In this document: one piece after another, positions 27,597 to 47,131 of the stretch
How the letters are laid out: every line of letters begins with the position of its first letter
Position numbering within the stretch: the first letter of the stretch is position 1
Assembly: GCF_018390645.1 (NCBI RefSeq)
Contig: NZ_JAHBGC010000038.1
Span: 409,688 to 473,687 of the forward strand
Length of the DNA stretch: 64,000 nt
Direction of reading: 5' to 3'
DNA from: Ancylobacter dichloromethanicus
Lineage (GTDB): Bacteria > Pseudomonadota > Alphaproteobacteria > Rhizobiales > Xanthobacteraceae
Program-made: the position numbers and the translations under genes
Notes under the pieces: model-generated
What the model was told of the DNA's origin: nothing
Database searches by the model: none
Seen by the model: the letters and a program-made list of their open reading frames with translations, nothing else

Positions 27597-29864
27597 TCAC
27601 AACGGCAGGCCGGCCTTCTCGGCAAAGGCGGCGAGCTGCGGGCGCAGCGACGCCACCTCGCCGCGAAGGCCCAGAAGCGGTTCGACGAAGGCGGACGCGG
27701 CCGCCAGGTCGAGCTCCAGCAGCATGGCCTTCACCGGGCCATAGGAGGCGGGGGAGACGGAAAGCTTGCGGTAGCCGATGGCGGCAAGCGCCAGCGCCTC
27801 CAGCGGGCGCGAGGCCAGTTCGCCGCAGAGCGTGACCGGCTTGCCGTATTCGGCCGCCTTGTCGATGATCATCTTCAGCGCCCTGAGCGCCGCCGGGGCC
27901 AGCGCATCGAAGCGGTCGGCGACGCGCGGATTGCCGCGATCGGCGGCATAGAGGAACTGCACCAGATCGTTCGAGCCGACCGAGGCGAAGTCGACCCGGC
28001 TGAACAGCAGGTCGAGCTGGAACAGCAGCGCCGGCACCTCCAGCATCACCCCCACCAGCACCCGTTCGGGCAGGCCGTGGCCATGCCGGCGCAGATGGGT
28101 CAGCTCGCGCTCGACGATGTGGTGGGCGCGGTCGAACTCGTCAACCGCCGACACCATCGGGAAGATCAGCCGCAATTCGCGTCCGGTGGCGGCGCGCAGC
28201 AGGGCGCGGATCTGGCTGCGCAGCAGCCCCGGCCGGTCGAGCCCGAGGCGGATCGCGCGCCAGCCCAGCGCCGGGTTCTCCTCCTCGATCGCCCGCATAT
28301 AGGGCAGCACCTTGTCGCCGCCGATGTCGAGCGTGCGGAACACCACCGGGCGCTCGCCGGCGGCATCCAGCACCGAGCGGTAGAGCTTGAGCTGCTCGTT
28401 GGTGCGCGGGAAGGCGGAGGCGATCATGAACTGCAGTTCGGTGCGGAACAGGCCGATGCCGGTGGCGCCGGTCTCCTCGATATGCGGCAGGTCGACCAGC
28501 AGGCCGGCATTGAGGTGCAGCTCGATGGGGATGCCGTCCTTGGTGACGGTCGGCACGTCGCGCAGGGCGGCGTAGCGCTCCAGCCGCTTGGCCCGGAAGC
28601 GCACCTTGTCGACATAGGCGGCCTCGACATCGGCGGGCGGGCGGATATGCACCTCGCCGCTGACGCCGTCGACGATCACCGCGTCGCCGGCGTCGACCTG
28701 GCCGACCACGTTTTCCATGTGGCCGACGGCGGAGATGCCGAGCGCCCGCGCCACGATGGTGAGATGGCTGGTGGCCGCGCCTTCTTCGAGCACCAGGCCG
28801 CGTATGCGGGTGCGGTCATAGTCGAGCAGCGCCGCCGGGCTCATGTTGCGGGCGACGATGACGGCGTTGTCCGGCAGCCGGGCGTGTTCCGAGCCGGCGG
28901 CGCGGCCGGTGAGCTGGCGCAGCAGGCGGTTGGCCAGATCGTCGAGATCGTGCATCCGCTCGCGCAGGTAAGGGTCGGTCATGCGCAGCATGCGTGCGCG
29001 GGTGTCCGACTGCACGCGCTCGACCGCGCCCTCGGCTGTGAGGCCGGTCATCACCGCCTCGCGCATGCGCCCGATCCAGCCGCGGTCATGGGCGAACATG
29101 CGGTAGGCTTCGAGAATCTCGCGGTGCTCGCCGACGCGGGCGACGCCCTCGTCCTCCAGCATGATGTCGATCGAGGCGCGCAGCGTCTCCACCGCGCCGT
29201 CGAGCCGCTTCAGCTCGGCGGGCAGGTCGTCGGCGATGACCTTGGTGACCTCGATGCGCGGCTCGTGCAGCACCACATGGCCGAGCCCGATGCCTTCCGA
29301 CAGGGACAGGCCCTTGAGGTGCAGCGGGCGGCGGGCGGCGGGCTCGGCGCCGGGCAGCGCCATGGCGGTGAGTTCGCCCGAGGCGATGATCTCGGCCAGC
29401 ACCATGGCCGTGGTCTGCAGCGCCTCGATCTCCTCCTCGGTATAGGAGCGGTGGGCGCGGTTCTGCACCACCAGCACGCCGAGCGTGTTGCCGGCGCGCA
29501 GGATCGGCACGCCGAGGAAGGAGTGGTAGATTTCCTCGCCCGTTTCCGGCCGGTAGGAGAAGGCCGGGTGCGCCTGCGCGTTGGAAAGGCTGATCGGCTC
29601 GGCCTCGCGGGCGACGGTGCCGACGAGGCCCTCGTCGATGCGCATCACGGTCAGATGGACGGCGGTGCGGTTCAGGCCCTCGGTGGCGTAGAGCTCCAGC
29701 GTGCCGTCCACGCGCAGCACATAGACCGAGCACACCTCGGCCACCATGTTGGCCGCGATCAGCACCACGATCTTGTCGAGGCGGTCCTGCGCGCTCACCG
29801 GCTCCGCCATGACCTCGCGGAGACGCCTCAAAAGCACGCGCGGGCCGCCGAGCGCGCCACGCAT
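27597..29864 (-). CDS. ptsP: Phosphoenolpyruvate-protein phosphotransferase of the nitrogen PTS (EI-Ntr)
   Basis: EI-Ntr takes phosphate from PEP and passes it to NPr and EIIA-Ntr, a regulatory relay for nitrogen, potassium and polymer metabolism. The 755-residue protein has an N-terminal GAF domain (about residues 20-160), a phosphohistidine domain with [16 protein letters not shown] (His about 367), and the PEP-binding barrel ending [17 protein letters not shown] (Cys about 678) and GYRKLSVSP. No sugar-specific EII genes are nearby. The start ATG at 29864 lies 81 bases after the lysC stop. Confidence 0.95.
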   Translation of the reverse strand: MRGALGGPRVLLRRLREVMAEPVSAQDRLDKIVVLIAANMVAEVCSVYVLRVDGTLELYATEGLNRTAVHLTVMRIDEGLVGTVAREAEPISLSNAQAHPAFSYRPETGEEIYHSFLGVPILRAGNTLGVLVVQNRAHRSYTEEEIEALQTTAMVLAEIIASGELTAMALPGAEPAARRPLHLKGLSLSEGIGLGHVVLHEPRIEVTKVIADDLPAELKRLDGAVETLRASIDIMLEDEGVARVGEHREILEAYRMFAHDRGWIGRMREAVMTGLTAEGAVERVQSDTRARMLRMTDPYLRERMHDLDDLANRLLRQLTGRAAGSEHARLPDNAVIVARNMSPAALLDYDRTRIRGLVLEEGAATSHLTIVARALGISAVGHMENVVGQVDAGDAVIVDGVSGEVHIRPPADVEAAYVDKVRFRAKRLERYAALRDVPTVTKDGIPIELHLNAGLLVDLPHIEETGATGIGLFRTELQFMIASAFPRTNEQLKLYRSVLDAAGERPVVFRTLDIGGDKVLPYMRAIEEENPALGWRAIRLGLDRPGLLRSQIRALLRAATGRELRLIFPMVSAVDEFDRAHHIVERELTHLRRHGHGLPERVLVGVMLEVPALLFQLDLLFSRVDFASVGSNDLVQFLYAADRGNPRVADRFDALAPAALRALKMIIDKAAEYGKPVTLCGELASRPLEALALAAIGYRKLSVSPASYGPVKAMLLELDLAAASAFVEPLLGLRGEVASLRPQLAAFAEKAGLPL

Positions 29865-29945
29865 TGGCCGTCCTCGGTTTCCGGGAGCCGCGATCCCGGA
29901 GCGTCACTTAAGGCGACGCGACTCGCGCCGCGCCGTTGCCTGACT

Positions 29946-31196
<1,251 letters not shown>

Positions 31197-31355
31197 TGCG
31201 GGAAACCGTACCGTGTTCTTCTGTGGGGCCGGGCGGGAGAAAGTGGGCTCCCGGCCCAAAAGGCGCGTATACATATCCACCTCGCGCCGCGCCCGCAACG
31301 CCGCTGCGCGAGCTTGGAATCCCTCTCGGCACCGCCGGGCGAAGATGAGGCGTCG

Positions 31356-32105
31356 ATGTCTGCAACCGCCACTACCGTCGATCCCCGCGAAGTCGAACGC
31401 TTCGCCGCGCTCGCCGTCGAATGGTGGAACCCGCGCGGCAAGATGCGGGTGCTGCACCGGTTCAACCCGGTCCGGCTGGCCTATCTGCGGGAGAAGATCA
31501 CTGCCCATTTCGGCCGCGACCCGCGCGACATCCGGTCGCTGGAGGGATTGCGCATCCTCGACATCGGCTGCGGCGGCGGCCTGCTCAGCGAGCCGCTGGC
31601 GCGCATGGGGGCCCGCGTGGTCGGCATCGACCCGGCCGAGCGCAATGTGCGCATCGCCGCGCTGCACGCGCAGGAGAGCGGCATTGCCGTCGACTACCGC
31701 GCCACCACCGCCGAGGCGCTGGCCGATGCCGGCGAGCGATTCGACGTGGTGATGGCGATGGAAGTGGTGGAGCATGTCGCCGATGTGGGCCTGTTCCTCG
31801 CCCGCGCGGCCGAGATGGTGACGCCGGGCGGCCTCATGGTGGCGGCGACGCTGAACCGCACCAAGCGCTCCTTCGCCCTCGCCATCGTCGGCGCCGAATA
31901 TGTGCTGGGCTGGCTTCCTAGGGGCACCCATGACTGGAACCGCTTCGTCACCCCGGAGGAACTCCAGGCGGCGCTGGAGGCGGGCGGGCTCGAAATGATC
32001 GACCGCGAGGGCGTGGTGTTCAACCCGCTGGCGGATGAATGGCGGCGCTCCAGCGACCTCTCGGTCAACTACATGATGCTGGCGGAGCGGCGCGCGGCCG
32101 CCTAG
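31356..32105 (+). CDS. ubiG: Ubiquinone biosynthesis O-methyltransferase
   Basis: UbiG carries out both O-methylations in ubiquinone synthesis. The 249-residue product has the family start [33 protein letters not shown], the SAM-binding [28 protein letters not shown], and the membrane-interaction segment [29 protein letters not shown]. Start is ATG 31356. It is divergent from lysC across 159 bases that contain a TATACAT element (about 31268-31274), perhaps a -10. Confidence 0.96.
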   Translation: MSATATTVDPREVERFAALAVEWWNPRGKMRVLHRFNPVRLAYLREKITAHFGRDPRDIRSLEGLRILDIGCGGGLLSEPLARMGARVVGIDPAERNVRIAALHAQESGIAVDYRATTAEALADAGERFDVVMAMEVVEHVADVGLFLARAAEMVTPGGLMVAATLNRTKRSFALAIVGAEYVLGWLPRGTHDWNRFVTPEELQAALEAGGLEMIDREGVVFNPLADEWRRSSDLSVNYMMLAERRAAA

Positions 32106-32196
32106 CATCGCCCTCCCGGCAAGGATCGCGCGGGCCGCCGGAACCACCCGGCCGCCGGCGGCTTATCGGTGCGATGCCACCGCCGGAACCCCCTTC

Positions 32197-33468
32197 ATGC
32201 GCGCCTCCGCCTCCATACCCACCGCCGCGTTGCTCTCCCCGCTCGCGGCGCTTGCCGCACTGAACCTGTTCCTCGCCGATGTGCGCGACGGGCTCGGGCC
32301 ATTTCTCGGCGTGTTTCTTCAGGAAAAGGCCTGGAGCCCGTCCGAGATCGGCCTCGTCATGACGCTGGGCGGGCTCGTCGCCATGCTCGCGACCATGCCG
32401 ATGGGGGCGCTGGTCGATGCGAGCCGCGCCAAGCGGGCGATCATCGTGTTCGGTTCGCTCGCCATCCTCGCGGCCTCGCTGACCATCCTCGCCGTGCCCC
32501 ATTTCGCGACGGTGGCGGTGGCGCAGGCGGTCAACGGCATCGCCGCCGCCGCCCTGCTGCCGGCCATTGCCGGGCTCACCCTCGGCCTTGTCGGGCCGAA
32601 CGGCTTCGACCGGCAACTGGGGCGCAACGAGGCGTTCAACCACGCCGGCAACATCCTCGCCGCGGTGCTGGCGGGCGTGCTGGGCTGGTGGTTCGGGCTG
32701 CCGGCGGTGTTCGCGCTGCTGGGCGCGATGGCGGTTCTCGGCGCCCTGTCCGTGCTGGCCATTCCGGCCGACGCCATCGACCATGAGGCGGCGCGCGGTG
32801 CCACCGCCGCCCCGGCCGGGGCGGGCAGGGCCCGCGAGAGCATCGGCCGGCTGCTGCGCGAGCCGGCGCTGGTCACGGCGGCGATCACCTTCGCCCTGTT
32901 CCATCTCGGCAATGCGGCGATGCTGCCGCTGTTCGGGCAGGCCATGGTGGCGACCGCCGGGGCGGACCCCAGCGCGCTGACCGCGACCACGGTGGTGGTG
33001 GCGCAGGGCACGATGATTCCGATGGCGCTGGTCGCCGCGTGGCTGGGCGCGCGCCGGGGCTATCGTCTGGTGCTGCTCCTTGCCCTCGCGGCGCTGCCGG
33101 TTCGCGGGGCGATCGCGGCGGCGGCGGTGCATTACGGGGCGTTCTGGGCGCTCATTCCGGTGCAGGTTCTCGACGGCGTCGGCGCCGGCCTGCTCGGGGT
33201 GGCGACTCCCGGCCTCGTGGCGCGCATCCTCGCCGGGTCGGGCCGCTTCAATCTCGGCCTCGGCTTCGCGATGACGGCGCAGGGCATCGGCGCCTCGCTG
33301 TCCACCCTGCTCGGCGGGTTGGTGGCGCAGCAGTTCGGCTATCCCTCCGCCTTCCTCGTGCTGGGGGCGGTGGCGCTGCTGGCGGCCGGCGCCTATGTGA
33401 TCGGCGGCTGCCCGGGCGGCACCGGTTCCGCGCGGGCAGCTGCTGCGGCGAAGCCGGCAGGGGCCTGA
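32197..33468 (+). CDS. MFS transporter
   Basis: The 423-residue integral membrane protein has about twelve hydrophobic segments in two halves. The MFS loop-2 signature region is GALVDASRAKRAIIV (about residues 69-83); SIPTAALLSPLAALAALNLFLADVRDGLGPFLGVFL forms the first helix. The DGLGPFLGVFLQ start is common in a drug-resistance-like MFS subgroup in Rhizobiales; the substrate is unknown. It begins 91 bases after ubiG on the same strand and ends 175 bases before clpB. Confidence 0.88.
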   Translation: MRASASIPTAALLSPLAALAALNLFLADVRDGLGPFLGVFLQEKAWSPSEIGLVMTLGGLVAMLATMPMGALVDASRAKRAIIVFGSLAILAASLTILAVPHFATVAVAQAVNGIAAAALLPAIAGLTLGLVGPNGFDRQLGRNEAFNHAGNILAAVLAGVLGWWFGLPAVFALLGAMAVLGALSVLAIPADAIDHEAARGATAAPAGAGRARESIGRLLREPALVTAAITFALFHLGNAAMLPLFGQAMVATAGADPSALTATTVVVAQGTMIPMALVAAWLGARRGYRLVLLLALAALPVRGAIAAAAVHYGAFWALIPVQVLDGVGAGLLGVATPGLVARILAGSGRFNLGLGFAMTAQGIGASLSTLLGGLVAQQFGYPSAFLVLGAVALLAAGAYVIGGCPGGTGSARAAAAAKPAGA

Positions 33469-33643
33469 GGAAAATCCGCTTTTGATCCTGCGCAACGCCC
33501 TTCCGTTGCCGTTTCGCCACACTACATGAGGACCGACGGATCGCCGCAACGGGGTCCGTTACGGCGGCCGGGATACGGGCGCCGTCGTCCCGAGAGACCG
33601 TTCGTGCCGACAGGGCGGACGGCGGGCCAGGAGGCAACGCGAA

Positions 33644-36262
<2,619 letters not shown>

Positions 36263-36285
36263 CCGTCTCCGACCGGCAAAAAGCG

Positions 36286-36310
36286 AAAGGGCGCCGTGGG
36301 GCGCCCTTTT
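36286..36310. terminator. Bidirectional intrinsic terminator between clpB and galU
   Basis: Perfect 10-bp stem AAAGGGCGCC/GGCGCCCTTT with a GTGG loop. TTTTCATT follows on the plus strand and a T-rich stretch on the minus strand. Confidence 0.88.
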
Positions 36311-36339
36311 CATTGGTCAGGACCAAGCCACGAGCCGGC

Positions 36340-37230
36340 TCAGCTCTTGGCCAGCAGCGCGTCCAGTTCCGGGCGGAAGGAGCCGGAGATTTCCGGATTG
36401 TCGAGCGCGTAGGCGACATTGGCCATCAGGAAGCCGAGCTTCGAGCCGCAGTCATAGATCGCGCCGTCGAAGGTGACGCTGTAGAAATCCTGCGTCTGGG
36501 CGAGCTTCAGCATCGAGTCGGTGAGTTGGATCTCGTTGCCGGCACCGCGCTCCTGGGTGGCGAGCAGGTCGAAGATCTCCGGCTGCAGGATATAGCGGCC
36601 GGAAATGGCGAGGTTGGAAGGCGCGACGTCCTTGTTCGGCTTCTCGACCATGCGGGCGATCTTGTGCACCCCGTCGGCCATCTCGTCGCCGAGGCCGACA
36701 ATGCCGTACTGGTCGGTCTGCTCGTGCGGCACCTCATAGACCGCCAGATGGTTGCCGCCGCCGGTCCGCCGGTAGGCTTCGGCCATCTGGCCGAGGCAGC
36801 CCTTGCCGTTGGTCGGCTTGTGCAGCATGTCCGGCAGCAGCAGCGCGAAGGGCTCGTTGCCGATGATGTCGCGCGCGCACCACACCGCATGGCCGAGGCC
36901 GAGCGGGAGTTGCTGGCGGGTGAAGCTGGTGGCGCCGGGACCCATGGTCTCCTCGCGCAGCATCTTCAGCATATGGGTCTTGCCGCGCTCCTGCAGTGTG
37001 TCTTCCAGCTCGTACTGGCGGTCGAAATGGTCCTCGATCACGCCCTTGTTGCGTCCGGTCACGAAGACGATGTGCTCGATTCCGGCGGCGCGGGCCTCGT
37101 CGACCACGTGCTGGACGACGGGACGATCCACCACGGTGAGCATCTCCTTCGGAACGGCCTTGGTGGCGGGAAGAAAGCGCGTGCCGAGGCCGGCGACGGG
37201 GAGGATCGCTTTGCGGATTGGTTTTACCAT
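36340..37230 (-). CDS. galU: UTP-glucose-1-phosphate uridylyltransferase
   Basis: GalU makes UDP-glucose for exopolysaccharide, lipopolysaccharide and osmoregulated glucan synthesis. The 296-residue product has the nucleotide-binding start RKAILPVAGLGTRFLPATKAVPKEML (about residues 5-30), LPLGLGHAVWCAR, VEKPNKDVAPSNLAISGRYIL and YDCGSKLGFLMANV. The ATG at 37230 gives the standard MVKPIRKAILPVAG start; an in-frame extension to 37416 lacks family character. It is convergent with clpB. Confidence 0.96.
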   Translation of the reverse strand: MVKPIRKAILPVAGLGTRFLPATKAVPKEMLTVVDRPVVQHVVDEARAAGIEHIVFVTGRNKGVIEDHFDRQYELEDTLQERGKTHMLKMLREETMGPGATSFTRQQLPLGLGHAVWCARDIIGNEPFALLLPDMLHKPTNGKGCLGQMAEAYRRTGGGNHLAVYEVPHEQTDQYGIVGLGDEMADGVHKIARMVEKPNKDVAPSNLAISGRYILQPEIFDLLATQERGAGNEIQLTDSMLKLAQTQDFYSVTFDGAIYDCGSKLGFLMANVAYALDNPEISGSFRPELDALLAKS

Positions 37231-37480
37231 CGGGGAATTAAGCCACTTGTGATGACGTTGGGTCAGGAAGAAAGAGCGAAATTGGTACGAAAACGAGCCT
37301 AGCGCTTCGCTCCCGGCAATGCACCGGCCGGATAACGCGGAGGTGGTGGAATAGGTCCGCTGATCCCGTTCAATTTTCAAGGGGCAGGTGAATGACGAAA
37401 CGGAAACTGCCGTCACGTTAAGGGTCTCGAAACCATGGGGCCTGCCTAATCATCACCCGGAAATGCGTTAGGGTTGCGTC

Positions 37481-38854
37481 ATGAATTATCGCACGGCCTC
37501 CGCCCGGGGGCATGCCGGCGTCTTTGCCGGCGTTGCCATTGTCTGCGTCGGTCTTGCCGGCTGCGCAAGCTCGGATGACATCACCGGGGCGTTTTCCGCG
37601 CCGCCGACCGAAACCCGCGTCAGCGCGCCGCACACCGTGGCGCGGGCCCGCCCGCAGACACGCCCCGCCGCCCCGGCGACAACCGCCGGCCATCCCGACA
37701 TGACTCCGCGCGCTCTCGCCCGCGACGAGGCGAATTTCAGCCGCTGCGTCGCCGCGCTGGAGCCGAAGGCCCGCGCCGCCGGCGTCTCGGCCGCCGGCTT
37801 CCGGCGCTATACGGCCGGGCTCAAGCCCGACATGAGCATCATGAAGAAGCTGGAGACCCAGCCCGAATTCAGCCGCACCGCCGGCGACTATGTCGACATG
37901 CTGGTGTCGGAAACCCGCATCCGCAAGGGCCGCGAGGCGATGGCGCAGAACGCGGCGGTGTTCGCCGAGGTGGAGCGCAACTATGGCGTCGACCGCTATG
38001 TGGTGGCGGCGATCTGGGGCATCGAGACCAATTACGGCAGCGCCCGGGGGTCCTATCCGGTGATCGAGGCGACGGCGACGCTTGCCTGCGTCGGCCGCCG
38101 CAAGGCCTATTTCCGCGACGAGTTCGTGGCCGCGCTGCGCATCGTCGACCGTGGCGACATTCCCGAGAGCCATCTGCGCGGCTCCTGGGCCGGGGCCTTC
38201 GGCCTCACCCAGTTCATGCCCACCGCGTTCCAGCGCGACGCGGTGGATTTCGACCGCGACGGCCACCGCAACGTGGTGGATTCGGTGGCCGACGCCATGG
38301 GCTCGACCGCCAACAAGCTGAAGCGCGGCGGCTGGCAGCCGGGCCGGAGCTGGGGCTACGAGGTCGTCCTCCCCCGGCGCTTCGACTATCTGCTCGCCGA
38401 CAAGAACAAGCGCAAGACCATGCGCGAATGGGCGGCGCTCGGCATCCATCGCCCGGAGGGGCGGCCGATGCCGCCGGGCAAGGAGACGGCCTATCTGCTG
38501 CTGCCGGCCGGCGCCAAGGGCCCGGCCTTCCTGATGACCGGCAATTTCAAGGCCATTCTCAGCTACAACCCGGCCGATGCCTATGCGCTCGCCATCGGCC
38601 ATCTGGCCGACCGCCTGCGCGGCGGCGGGCCCTTCGTGCAGCCCTGGCCGGAGAATCTGCGCGCGCTGTCGCGCAACGAACGGGCGGAACTGCAGAAGCG
38701 GCTGGCCTCGCGCGGCTATGATGTCGGCCCCCATGACGGCGCCATCGGCGCGCAGACGCGGGCGGCGGTGCGCGACTATCAGGTGGCGGCGGGGCTGCCG
38801 CCGGACGGGATGGCCAGCGGCGAGGTGCTGGAAAGCCTGCGCAGCGGCAGTTGA
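37481..38854 (+). CDS. Lytic murein transglycosylase, MltB-type with PG-binding domain, lipoprotein
   Basis: The enzyme cleaves glycan strands to 1,6-anhydromuropeptides in the periplasm. The 457-residue product has a lipoprotein signal with lipobox VGLAGC (Cys28), a linker, and an SLT_2 catalytic domain with IWGIETNYGSARG (catalytic Glu about residue 182) and GSWAGAFGLTQFMPTAFQ. The C-terminus is a peptidoglycan-binding domain (LQKRLASRGYDVGPHDGAIGAQTRAAVRDYQ). The ATG at 37481 begins the signal peptide. It is followed by the DUF459 gene, another envelope protein. Confidence 0.93.
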   Translation: MNYRTASARGHAGVFAGVAIVCVGLAGCASSDDITGAFSAPPTETRVSAPHTVARARPQTRPAAPATTAGHPDMTPRALARDEANFSRCVAALEPKARAAGVSAAGFRRYTAGLKPDMSIMKKLETQPEFSRTAGDYVDMLVSETRIRKGREAMAQNAAVFAEVERNYGVDRYVVAAIWGIETNYGSARGSYPVIEATATLACVGRRKAYFRDEFVAALRIVDRGDIPESHLRGSWAGAFGLTQFMPTAFQRDAVDFDRDGHRNVVDSVADAMGSTANKLKRGGWQPGRSWGYEVVLPRRFDYLLADKNKRKTMREWAALGIHRPEGRPMPPGKETAYLLLPAGAKGPAFLMTGNFKAILSYNPADAYALAIGHLADRLRGGGPFVQPWPENLRALSRNERAELQKRLASRGYDVGPHDGAIGAQTRAAVRDYQVAAGLPPDGMASGEVLESLRSGS

Positions 38855-38953
38855 TGCCGGGACGCGCCGTTGCCGGGGTCTTGAAACAGCCGCGATAATG
38901 GTTCACCGGTGCAGAGGGTACCGGCGTCGGTACCGTCATCGGGAAAACGGCTC

Positions 38954-40306
38954 ATGCGCCGCTTGCGCGGGTATCGCCTGCATGGCGACCGGATCGGACT
39001 GAAGGCGCTGGCGGTGGCCGGCGTGCTTCTGGCCGGCTGTTCGCTGGCGCAGGCGCAGAGCGACTGGTTCCGGCCGCCGGCCGATGTCGGCCAGTCCGGC
39101 GCGCGCCCCTCGCAGCAGCAGCGTCCGCAGCAGCGCCAGCAGGCGCGCCCGCAGCGCGGGGCCCCGCAGGCCGCCGAACCGCGCCGGGTCTGGTCGCCGT
39201 TCCAGCCGCTGATCGACCTGTTCGGCGGCAATAGCAACCGCCCGCGCCGCGCGCGGCCGGCCCCGCCTTCCTACACGCCGCCGCCGCCGGTGGTGGCGCA
39301 GCAGCCGGTCGATCCGCGCGGCAAGGTCTATGGCTCGGCCAGCGAGGCGCGGGCCGCTTCCGACGAGGTCAAGGAAGTCGTGCTGGTGTTCGGCGACGAG
39401 CAGGCGGCCACGCTGGCGCAGGGGCTGGCGGACGCTTTCGCCGCCGACCGCGAGAGCGCCGCCGTGGTCGGCCGGTCCGAGGCGGATTCCGGCTTCGGCC
39501 CGGGCCGGGGCGTGGACCTGATCGCCACCGCGCGGCAATTGCCGACGGGCAATGAGCAGGCCAATGTCATCGTGGTGTTCGCCGGCAGCAACGACCTTGA
39601 GCCGATCGACGATCCCTCCGGCCGGGCCGAACTGCTGGACCAGCGCTGGCGCGATCTCTATTCGCGCCGCTTCGAGGATTTCCTGCTGGCGCTGAAGCTG
39701 CAGCGCCGCACCGCCGTGGTGGTGGGCCTGCCGCCGGTCGAGGACAGCGTGCGCAGCGAGCAGATCGTGCGCTACAACGCCCTGCTCAAGGAGATGGTGG
39801 AGCGCAACGGCTTCATCTTCGTCGACGTCACCGACGGCTTTGTCGACGAGAACGGCAAGTTCATGACGTCCGGCCCGGCGGTCGACGGCCAGCGCCGCCG
39901 GCTGCGCACCTCCGACGGGGTGGGCTTCACCCGCGCCGGCGCGCGCAAGCTGGCCTTCTTCGTCGACCAGAAGCTCGACGATCTGCTCTCGGGGCAGGAC
40001 CTGCCGGCGGCGATGGCCGATCCGGCGGATACGCGCCCTTCCATCATCATGCTCACCGGCGGGGCGCCGGCCGGCCAGGCGCGCACCCTCGCCGGCGCGC
40101 CGGGCCTCGCCGCGGCGAACGACATCGGCCGCTCGGTGGTGCCGGATGAGGGCAAGCCGGAGCCGGCAAGCGTGCTGGTCGACGGCGCGGCGCTGCCGAC
40201 GGTGGCGGGGCGGACGGATGATTTCCGCTGGCCGCCGGGCCAGCCGGCCGAGCTGCTGGTGCCGCCGATGCCGCAGGGGCCGCTGCCCGGCACCGCGGCC
40301 CCGTGA
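38954..40306 (+). CDS. DUF459 family SGNH-hydrolase-fold envelope protein, probably non-catalytic
   Basis: The 450-residue product has an N-terminal hydrophobic signal (ALAVAGVLLAGCSLAQAQ; VLLAGC could be a lipobox). A Gln/Arg/Pro-rich linker precedes an SGNH-like domain with LVFGDEQAATLAQGL (about residue 145), FAGSNDLEPI (about 210), VVGLPPVEDS and TSDGVGFTRAGARKLAFFVD (about 318). The usual nucleophile Ser (GDS) is Glu here, and the usual D-x-x-H His is Gly. Some Rhizobiales DUF459 proteins, as I recall them, also lack these residues. The domain may bind rather than cut glycans. The ATG at 38954 is preferred; an upstream in-frame one at 38909 is possible. Confidence 0.8.
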   Translation: MRRLRGYRLHGDRIGLKALAVAGVLLAGCSLAQAQSDWFRPPADVGQSGARPSQQQRPQQRQQARPQRGAPQAAEPRRVWSPFQPLIDLFGGNSNRPRRARPAPPSYTPPPPVVAQQPVDPRGKVYGSASEARAASDEVKEVVLVFGDEQAATLAQGLADAFAADRESAAVVGRSEADSGFGPGRGVDLIATARQLPTGNEQANVIVVFAGSNDLEPIDDPSGRAELLDQRWRDLYSRRFEDFLLALKLQRRTAVVVGLPPVEDSVRSEQIVRYNALLKEMVERNGFIFVDVTDGFVDENGKFMTSGPAVDGQRRRLRTSDGVGFTRAGARKLAFFVDQKLDDLLSGQDLPAAMADPADTRPSIIMLTGGAPAGQARTLAGAPGLAAANDIGRSVVPDEGKPEPASVLVDGAALPTVAGRTDDFRWPPGQPAELLVPPMPQGPLPGTAAP

Positions 40307-40341
40307 GCCTTTCGAGGCCCTGAGCCTCTGCCAGGCCTGAA

Positions 40342-40365
40342 AAAGCCGGGCGCGGGCCCGGCTTT
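40342..40365. terminator. Terminator between the DUF459 gene and gltD
   Basis: 9-bp stem AAAGCCGGG/CCCGGCTTT with a CGCGGG loop, followed on the plus strand by TTTCTCTG. It may serve both converging genes. Confidence 0.75.
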
Positions 40366-40385
40366 CTCTGCGATGACGATGGCCC

Positions 40386-41810
<1,425 letters not shown>

Positions 41811-41981
41811 TGCGCCCTCTTTCGCGGAGCACCGCCACCTTGGAGGCATTCCACCTCCGGTGCCAGATACATCAAACATGCCAGTTGGAAAATGGCGGCG
41901 CGGCACAGAGCCGCGCCACGACGCTGCCGTGGCCCACCCGATGGGCCGTCTCCCGCCGGCATCCGGCGGGCGCAGCCGGGC

Positions 41982-46709
<4,728 letters not shown>

Positions 46710-47131
46710 TCCCGTCACTCCCTCAAGGGTCGCCTTATACGTCCGGCGCCGGCACGGACTGTTCCCGCGGGGCGCTCTCCCGCAGGGCGTGCCCGCTCGC
46801 CGAACTACGCTAGCATCCTTCGTGCCATGCCCGTTCCAGGCACAAGCCGACGAATTATAGGACAGCATGGCTGCCCTATCAACCGCGAAGATGCCAGAAT
46901 TGACGCCCGCGCACAAGCGTCGCGGGCGCGGTGGCCGGCGCGTTTTTTCACTCTTCTTGCGAAGCGTGCGCGCCGGGCGAAACGAACGGTAAGGCTCCCG
47001 GTGCCGGCGCGCAACGGCGTTGCGCGTCTCCGGGCCCGGCTCGCCGCCTCCGCCGCGACCGGCAAGGGTCTTGCCCGCGCCTCAATTAAGGGTTCCGTTG
47101 GGGACGTCGCCAACCCTCCTCGGAGATGTCC
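46710..47131. promoter_or_regulatory. Divergent leader region of gltB and a secreted-protein gene
   Basis: This 422-base stretch has no credible gene. It contains the gltB promoter and about 140 bases of gltB leader. Beyond that, toward the plus-strand gene at 47132, I see a GC-rich sequence with no clear -10 and no obvious long hairpin. Confidence 0.5.
46854..46882 (-). promoter_or_regulatory. gltB promoter, near-consensus
   Basis: On the minus strand TTGATA (46882-46877), exactly 17 bases, then TATAAT (46859-46854). This is one of the best housekeeping promoters in the window. It places the transcript start near 46847, about 138 bases before the gltB ATG. Confidence 0.8.
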
